A stretch of 64,000 bases of DNA from Ophioderma brevispina. Taxonomy: Eukaryota; Echinodermata; Ophiuroidea; Amphilepidida; Ophiodermatidae. Positions 39,401 through 48,400 of the stretch are shown here, in pieces (within the stretch, counting starts at the first letter, position 1; each line of letters opens with the position of its first letter). Position numbers and translations under genes: made by a program. Location of the stretch: NCBI GenBank assembly GCA_023653785.1, contig JAMKCH010056736.1:1-64000 (forward strand), written 5' to 3'. The notes beneath the pieces were generated by a model that was not told where the DNA came from, did not search any database, and was given only the letters and a program-made list of their open reading frames with translations.

Positions 39401-42400
39401 TTCAATTTCATGCTGAAAATTGTAAGGTCATTACAGTCATGTGGGTCATCCAATGTCGAATAACTGAAACCGGTTGTATGGCAGGAAACTTGGTGGGTGT
39501 ATCAACAGTCCTCCCAACCCCTCAATTTCTTATAAAAGTACTTAAAGGGGATGTCCATTTCAGTATATAAGTTTTCATCTTGATAGACTGGCCTTCACCC
39601 AAAAACCCAATCTGTAAAGTTTACGCGCCGATATTTCCATCCGTTTTGATGTGACAGCTAGAACATGATTTTTTTAACCCCATAGAGTACTGTGTAAACC
39701 TAATATGGTCGACCACAAAATGGAGTACATTTTCGCTCGTACTCCCAAACCAAACATCATTTAGCCCTAAAATTTCCAGGGCAAATGAGAAAATAGTAGC
39801 TTTCTTCTGGTACCAAAATTTTGACCCTTCCGGTAAAATCGGGGGTTCGGGGGACGAGGCTATTAGCGATCTGGCCATGGACCATTAAGGAAAACCTGTA
39901 CTAAGAATGAGCTTATACAATATGTGCTACAAAATATTTTAACACATATCGAGGGGTTTCATCGAAACAAATGGATTATCTAACCATAAAAATGAATTAA
40001 AACTTTTGTCTGACCATGCGTATTTTGGAATTAGCGCTATTGTACATGGATATGTATTTGTTATGCTATACAGACGGCACAGTATCGTCATAACACCTAT
40101 CACATGTGCGCTTTCATAATGGTATTTTCCTATGGTATTTATGAAGCAAACGTGCCGACCATATCACACAACACGTTTTGCATTGCGTGAATTTCAATAG
40201 CCCCAATATTTTAAATAGCGCATGGTCAAGACTAGGTGGTTTTTAATTCCTCGTTATGGTTGATATAATTCAGTTTTGTCTATGAAACCACTCGATATGT
40301 GGTCAATATTATTTTATAAGCGTATCTTGTTAATATTATTCGTTGTACAGTTTCTCCTTTAAAAGCCAGGGGATTTGCAAGTTTCACTTGTTATATTTCC
40401 TGTTTGTGTGTCAGTAGTAGTAGTAAGCAGTAAATCCAAAGGTTTAAATCCGTTTTTGTCACCGTCAATGGGTTGCCAGATTTTCCTCACACTCGCAGCA
40501 ATTCGCCCTTAGCTTGTTGATTCTTATTACTTTTCTAGTGTTAACCTCCTCTTTGCTTCTTCCTTCAGTTTTTTTTAATTTATTCATTCATATCCTGGAT
40601 AAACCAAGAAAGCCTCTACAGAAACCTTATTCCAGTGGGTTTATATACCCGGTGGTAATTGGGACCGCCAGGGGTAAATCACCCTACTCTTTTGACACTG
40701 ACTGTGAACTCCTGCACAGTTTTGACTCTGTACATGGGACCGATGGCTTAACGTCACCTCTGAAGAATGGGGTATTATCATGGTTCATTTGCCAAGTCCA
40801 ACTGAGCCATGGGGAGAGTGAATACAATTTCAATCAATAGCTCTTGTACAGATTAAATCCAGAATTTAGTAAATCCCTGCAAGTGGTCCCACCAGGAATT
40901 GAACTGGGAGCCTTACACCAAAGGCTAACACCCCAACCAGTGGGCCATGCTCTCCCTAGTATAAAAAAGTTGAGGAATATGTAAATTAAATAAAGCAACA
41001 TTTTCTTTGTTTTCTGCTTAGTTCTTGTCTGTTGAAAGAAGTATGAAGAAACGACGAATGTCTACGCACTGCGAATACTTTCAGAATGAGTTGGCACACA
41101 TTGTAGCAATGTGTGATGCAAGAATTCCATACATCACACTGTGTGAAGAGGTGAGTCAAGTTGGTTATTGATTACCGATCAATCAATCAGATCAGCAATT
41201 TATCGGTCAGTTAATTGAATAAATTGAGAATTTTTTGTGATTTATTAGTCTGCACATATCATAGCCTGTGTAATGCAAGAATTGTGTTCACTTTATGGCA
41301 CTCAGAAGTTAGTTAATTTAGTTATTGATCTATCAATCAATTGGGCCCATTAATTCGTCGCCCACATATACTGTCTTATCTGACGAAACACCATTTCTGA
41401 GAAAATTGCAATTGAAAATCTTTTGGAAAACATTCCTTTCATGTACAGCACTTACCAAATGGTAAATAATGCATAGAAGAGACTTTAAATTTTGTTTTAA
41501 TTTTTTTAATAAAATTATAATGCTTTTAAAATAAAATTACATATGATCTCTATGTAAAATTTGCCATTTTGATTTTCTGCTCCCGATTTTTGCTGATAAG
41601 AGAGTATGTGAAATTCCGTATGCCTAATTAGCCTAATCTTAGTCAAATAGATCTATGTGAAATGCAAAATTTTAAATAATCATAATAAGACACATGGGCA
41701 TAATTAACATCTCATTAATTAGGGCGCATCCACTTTTGTAAATGTAAATGGTGCACCTGCAGGCGGAGTGCCCATCTCTCTGTCTTTGGTGTTTGGGCCA
41801 GATTCCATCATATAATGTTGCTGTGGGGGGTTCGCCACTCCTCCCACACAGCGAGTCTGTTTTACATTCCCAGCATATGCCGGTACCCATTTATACTCCT
41901 GGGTGGAGGGAGGCAAGTGAGGAAAAGTGCCTTGCCCGAGTGCACAACACATTGGCGACAGCGGGGCTTGAACCTACAACCTTATGCTTATGAGGCGAAC
42001 GCCGATCCAACTGCACCACATGTGCCCTGACTTTTGTATACCTTGTCTTGTCTGAAGTATGAATTGACGACGAGCACATATATCCAGTACCGCAGTGCGA
42101 TTGTTCTTTGACTACACATGCGTAGAAAGTCAATACAATGTATACGCCCGCGTCGCTACTTCATACTTCGAGCTGGACAGAGTATAGTTTGGTGTATTTG
42201 TAGTATTCAACAATACAAATCCACAGATCAAATATCTAAAAATGTCAGATAAGACAGTATGTGATGTGGGCGACGAAAGCCAGTTTGTAAGATTTGTGTT
42301 GATGTCCATTTGTGACTGCATGGCCCAATCTCGTTTGCCAACCATTTGGTTATAATTGTTGTTAAGACAGTAGTCCGTTATCAGGTTTGCTTAGAGTTGT

Positions 42401-45400
42401 TGGGACACGTCATAGTCATGTGCAATACAAGAATTCCATACACTGTATTATGTAAGACATTAGTCATATCAATGAAGCAGTCAGGTTTGAAGGGGACATT
42501 TAGAGATTTGCGGGTGTGCAAGGGGCACCCTCAATTTTTATAGGAATGTGAGATTTTGGAATGTAGTATTGTTGACTCTATTGACAAACAAATCAAAGAA
42601 TAAATTAAGCCATGTTATTCTTTCTATGAAAAATACAAGTGAATTTAGTTTTATTGTCCCGATCCAAATTAAAGTGACGGAGGAGGGGCTTTTTTTTTTT
42701 TTTGAGGATGCAATTTTTTCTCAAATTGCATGATCGTTTTTGAACCACCTAACGAGAACATTTCGAGGTTTATTGGACAACAGACAAAAGATAAACCGCA
42801 AACTGTGTTTGAACTTGCTGCTATCGGAGTATGGTTTTCCCTTATAGAAAACCATGCTTTGATTTTTCTGTCGTGAATGACAGAAAGTACTAAATCCTCA
42901 TTGTATACTTAAAGATGGTTTGTTGTATTGGGCTTTTCTACACTTCAGGTGTGATCTACTGCATCTGTAAGCATTCCAATACGAAAAAATAGGGACGGCG
43001 TTGGTCCCAAATAGGTCGTCCGATACTATGTAATGGTTCTCGAAACCATACATACACCTGGACCCACTCACCATACGCCCAGACCATTACCCCTGTACCC
43101 CAGGATACAAACACCTCACCAAGGACCCACCTCCCCCTACCCCGGAACCAATCCCCATTTACCCCCGGACCACACCCACAGACCACACCCCCATACCTGG
43201 GGCAAACACCCCATACTTCCAAGAACCAACATCCCCAGACCCACCACCCCATATCTGGACCGCACACCACACCCTCAGTCATCTATACAAACCCCGACCA
43301 TATCCCCGGACCACACCCAACGGACCACATCTCCATATCCCTGACGACAATTCTCATAACTTGGACCAAACCCCATTACCCCTGGACACACCTCAAATAC
43401 CCCCAGACCACACTCCAATACCCCAAGACCACACCCAATACCCTGGACCACAACCCCTACCCACCAGGGACCAAACACACACACCCATACCCCCGGACAC
43501 CACACCCAACACCCACACAGACCAAACCCCATACCCTGGGCAAACACCCAACATACTTCAGACCACACCCCATATCCCAGACCAATCCACATATCACCAG
43601 ACCACACACAACATCCTCAAAAGTGTCATCCTATGCAATAACCCGACCACACCCCATCCAACCTGGACCACACCTCAAATACCCCAGACCACATCTCCAA
43701 TACCCCCAGACAACACCCCATACCCCCGACCACAAACACCCATACCCCGGACCAACACCACCCCCATACCTACCCCCGAACCACACCCCAACCCCTACCA
43801 CACCTCCATAACCCTGACCACACCCCCATACCCCCGAACAACACCCGCCATCCACCACCGAACCACACTCCCCAGACCCAACACACCAAATCACTGGACC
43901 ACACACCACACCCTCACAATGTCAGCCCCTAGACCAACCCCGACCAACAACACCATACCCTGGACTAACTACAAACCCCGTAACGCCACACCCCCAATCC
44001 CCGGACCACACCCCCATAAACCCCCAACCCAACAACCCCCATCAAACCCCCTACCCGACACCCCATACCCCCGGACCACACCTCCAATACCCCAGACCAC
44101 AACTCCAATACCCCCAGACCCCACCCCATACCCGGACCCACAACCCTACCCACAGACCACAACCAACACCTCCATTACCCCCCCCGGACCACAGCCCAAC
44201 ACCCCACCACCACACCCCCTACCTACGCTACACCCATGCTTCCAAGACCACAAACACCCCCATATCCCCAGACCATGCCCCATCCCAGACCCACGCACAC
44301 CACACCCTCACAAGTGTCCGCCCTATGCAATACCCCGACCACACCACCTACATCCGGACCACACCTCAAATACCCCCAGACCACACTCCAATACCCCCGA
44401 CCCACACCCCATACCCCCGGACCACACCCCCTCCCACAGACCACACACACTGCCCGGACCATACCCATGACCACAACCCAACACCCACAGACCACACCCC
44501 ATACCCTGGGCAACAACCCATACTTCCAAGACCAAGTTTCACCCTGTGTAAGGTACCGATCTCCAGCTAGTTGTTCACAAAAAGTGTCAATGAAAATAGT
44601 CCAAATATGCTAATGAATTATGCAAATTAGGTACTTAGAATAGAAGTCATATATAGTAGATTTAAATCAAATCAGTTTGAGAACGGTAGCTTCCGCACCC
44701 TTTCACTACTAAGTTTCAGCCCTGTTGTGACGTACAGATCTCCAATATTTTGTTCACAAAAAGTGTCAATGAAAATAGTCAAAATATGTTAATTATGCAT
44801 AACGTATTTTAAATGCCTATATTTTATATATACTGATGTAAATCAAATCAGTTAGATAATCTGTATCCCCGCACCCTTCCACCAAGTTTCAGCCCTGTTT
44901 TTTTGTGATTGTACAGATCTCTAGATATTTTGTCACAAAAAAGATGTCAATGAAAATCATGGAAAATAGGTCAAATATTGCTACGTAATTACGCAAATCA
45001 GGTGGTACTTAGCTACATATATATGTGTTGTAAATCTAATCAGTTTAAGAACTCTGTAGGCCCCACACCTTCACCAAAGTTTCAGCCTGTGTGGACGTAA
45101 GATGTGTGCAGATATTTGTTCACAAGGAAAAGCCACACCGACGGACAGCAGGACGCGACGACACACGAATCATGCTGCATAAGGTCTTTCCTAGGCGACC
45201 CTCCTAAAAAAATTCGGGTTCGAAAAAAATTGGGGGAGCTTCTTTCTGGAAATGTCCTCATGTCTCTTTAAATTAACAGAGTGGGCTATTGGAAATTAAA
45301 TGTTACAAATATTACATAAACTTAAAACCGGATGTTGTAATCAGTGGAATTTTCAAAAGACATGGGGTTGTTTCATGGTCTTTTGAGAAAATGCAGAATG

Positions 45401-48400
45401 TAAGTTAAAGGCTGACTCAGAGATTTTGAACATAATTTTTTGGATTGTGTAGTAATTAAAAATGGCGGACTAGAAGTAAAGATTACAACCTAAAATGCTT
45501 AATCCAAAAGTTAGAGATGAAACTGATTTTACCGTTTTCATGCAGTAACATTTAATGCACAATATAACAATTACCATTAGGATACCGTGTATTAACAAAA
45601 ATTCCGGATCCGGAAATTTTAAACAAAGTTACGATTTTCTATCTGATAGGACTTCAATTGGGCTTTGTTATTTCACACAGTGATTAGTATATGGACAAGC
45701 ATTTAGTGTAATGCAAAAAAAAACACAATGTGGTTTAAAAATTGAGGGCGCCCTCCTCGGGAATCTCTGAGTCAGCCTTTAAAAAGTCACCACCGATCTC
45801 TTCACGTCACTTAATGATTGGCCAGCTGAACGATAGTGATGAAATAGCCCATGTTGAACTACAGCCGTCTGTGTTGCCATATTTGAATTAAATTTTTTCA
45901 GTTACAGTCATTATTTATATTGAATTCCGAGATATATGTTTCAAAAGTTCAATGACACACAATCGTCTTCATTATCATGTTTATATAGACAACCACAGTA
46001 ATAAGAGCATGAGAAGCTTTTAAGTACCATATTAAATATATATGTCAGGTTTGTGAAAAATATCCTGGATAAATTGTACACCAGGTCTTGTTATCATGTC
46101 TGGTTTATACTCAAACTTTGCAATCCGTTGAAGTTATGAACTTTTTGACTGGATTTCATATTTTGATGTATAAGTTTTATGTATTGAAAGATAAAGGCTC
46201 CCAAGATATATTTTTTTTTGTAAAAAGTAATATTTTGCATTTTTAGGGGGTGGGTTAAAAATCACAGTTGTTTGACACCATACAAATTGTCCCCGTCTTT
46301 TATTTTAGAACAAATTTAAACAGTGGCGACACACGTTTGACAACTGCTATAGGTGAGACGTGCAAGCGCTCTTTAAACTCCGGCAAAAATTATAAAAATC
46401 TGTTGTGGATTTGTGCCATATTAAAAAAAAACAAAGCCCTACAAAGCACATGCATTGTATCTTATAGCACCGTATAAAACCTGTATAAATATATTTTTGA
46501 GAAAAATCATATATTTGTTGCCTGCAAAAAATTTTGTAAATTTTGCAACATGATACAGTTTGGGAGTTAAAAAATAATCCAAATCTGTTTGCCAAAACTG
46601 TGTTGTCCATTGATGATTTGTTTTATTCTGGTTTTGGCATAATCAATGAGACCTTCAAACAGCTTGATATGAATTGGCTTTTGCCTCAAGGTAGTGTTGC
46701 AGTTTGTTGAAAGTAATGAGTGCACAAATATAAACAAATTAAATAACTCTCAAAACTACCATTAAAGGTGGTTGTTCCGATTTATGTCTATTGTGTTTCT
46801 CTACTTGATATAAGAGTCTGACACTTGCACATACACCCCGTCAGTACCGTGGAAACAAACGTTGGCGTTTTTGATGGTAGACGCGCCATAATGCATGTTG
46901 CACAGCCCTATTCCATACTGTTTCTAATTAAAATGGTTAACACTAACACTCGTTTTTTTTTAAATCTTGGGAATGACATGGAGTTGCGGCTACAAATTTC
47001 AGGACGACAATGAGAACAATACGGCCTTTCATATGGATCTCAAAATCGATACTGCGTCTTGTAAATCAGGGGGGCCCAAGACGATCGGAACACGCAACCT
47101 TTAATTAATTGGTAAAGCGTGTACATTCTGGCTAGAGTATACAGTTTGATGGTTTGGTTATATGCTTTGATTTTTTTTTTCTCTTAGACCCATATGACAG
47201 GTCAATGTTTATTTCCTGTGCTCAAGGAAAAAGTAATACATACTCCATTTTACCATTTCCACAAAGAAAAAAAAATACATAAAATGGTTTACACATATCC
47301 GTATTACAAAGTCTGAAATTTACTTTACTTCAAAGAAACTGTTCCATACCTTCCATTATTTTACATTAAATTTATGAAAGGTTTTATTTTTTGCTTTTTT
47401 TAAGTTTTTTAACTTTTTTAATTTTTTAGGTTTTCAATTTTAGATGGTATTTAAACTGAAGCAAACTTGGCTTAAGCTTCTTAAATCTACATGCATATGA
47501 TCATTTTTTTCCCCAGAATAATACCTAGGTTTAAAAGATCTGACTCTGTAACTTTACCCAACATGATTGATTTGTAATCAGATTAAACTAGAGGCATGAT
47601 TTCATTCCACCAGGTTTAATAAACTCAGACCAAAACTGTTTGGGGCGTGCTCACAATCATACTCACATGCGATCTTTCTCTGGGCTCTTATTTAAGCATG
47701 GAACATAGGCCTACTATCTACAAAATTCCTTTTCAGTAACCTACTCTTAGTTCATCAACAGTTCATATTGATTTGTAATATGTGAAATATTCTAGTTTTA
47801 ACACATCATGACACAGGGGACTGAACAGGGTCAAGCTATAGATCTTACACTCGTGGCGATGGGGGTTGCTCTGGGGTGTTAGGGGAAAGGACAAGGGCCG
47901 GTGGTGGCCCAGGTTGGAGGGAGCATTGTTGATGGCAGGGGGGAGGAGGGGATAAGGGGACTGGTTGGGGGGAGGAGAGAAGCAACAGGAGGGGGGGGGG
48001 AGCATGTGGGATACTGCCAATCATCCTTCTTTCTAACAAATTCATTCGTATATTTACTCTGAAGATGAGGGTTTGCCAAAAATCTCATGAATAAAGTCTG
48101 ATAACACATCCTTGTCGTCATATTATCGGTTCAAGCTCACCAATTATTCTCAAAACCGTGATGATTGCTTTGATTGATCGAATAGACAGTGAGTGAGGTT
48201 GCGTGAGTGAGTGAGTTTGTGAGTGAGTGAGGGAGTGAGTGAAGTTTGTGATGGAGTGAGTGATTGTGAGGGTGAGTTGCTACCAGTTGCTTAGGCAAAA
48301 TAAGAACAATAGACACCACCGGGTTAAAAATCATTGATAACATGTAATGTGACTTTTTCATGCAGGTTCAAAGAACACTTTTCACATTCACACACACACA

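Noticed and set aside
43361..44470. 369-codon open frame, the longest in the window
   Set aside because: It is a proline/threonine-rich read-through of the C-rich minisatellite; other frames and the opposite strand are open too, and there are no splice or domain signals.
46310..46351. Exon-like block between TTTATTTTAG and GTGAGA reading NKFKQWRHTFDNCY
   Set aside because: MED14 exons 7 and 8 join directly at the protein level in relatives, leaving no place for it, and no family is recognised.
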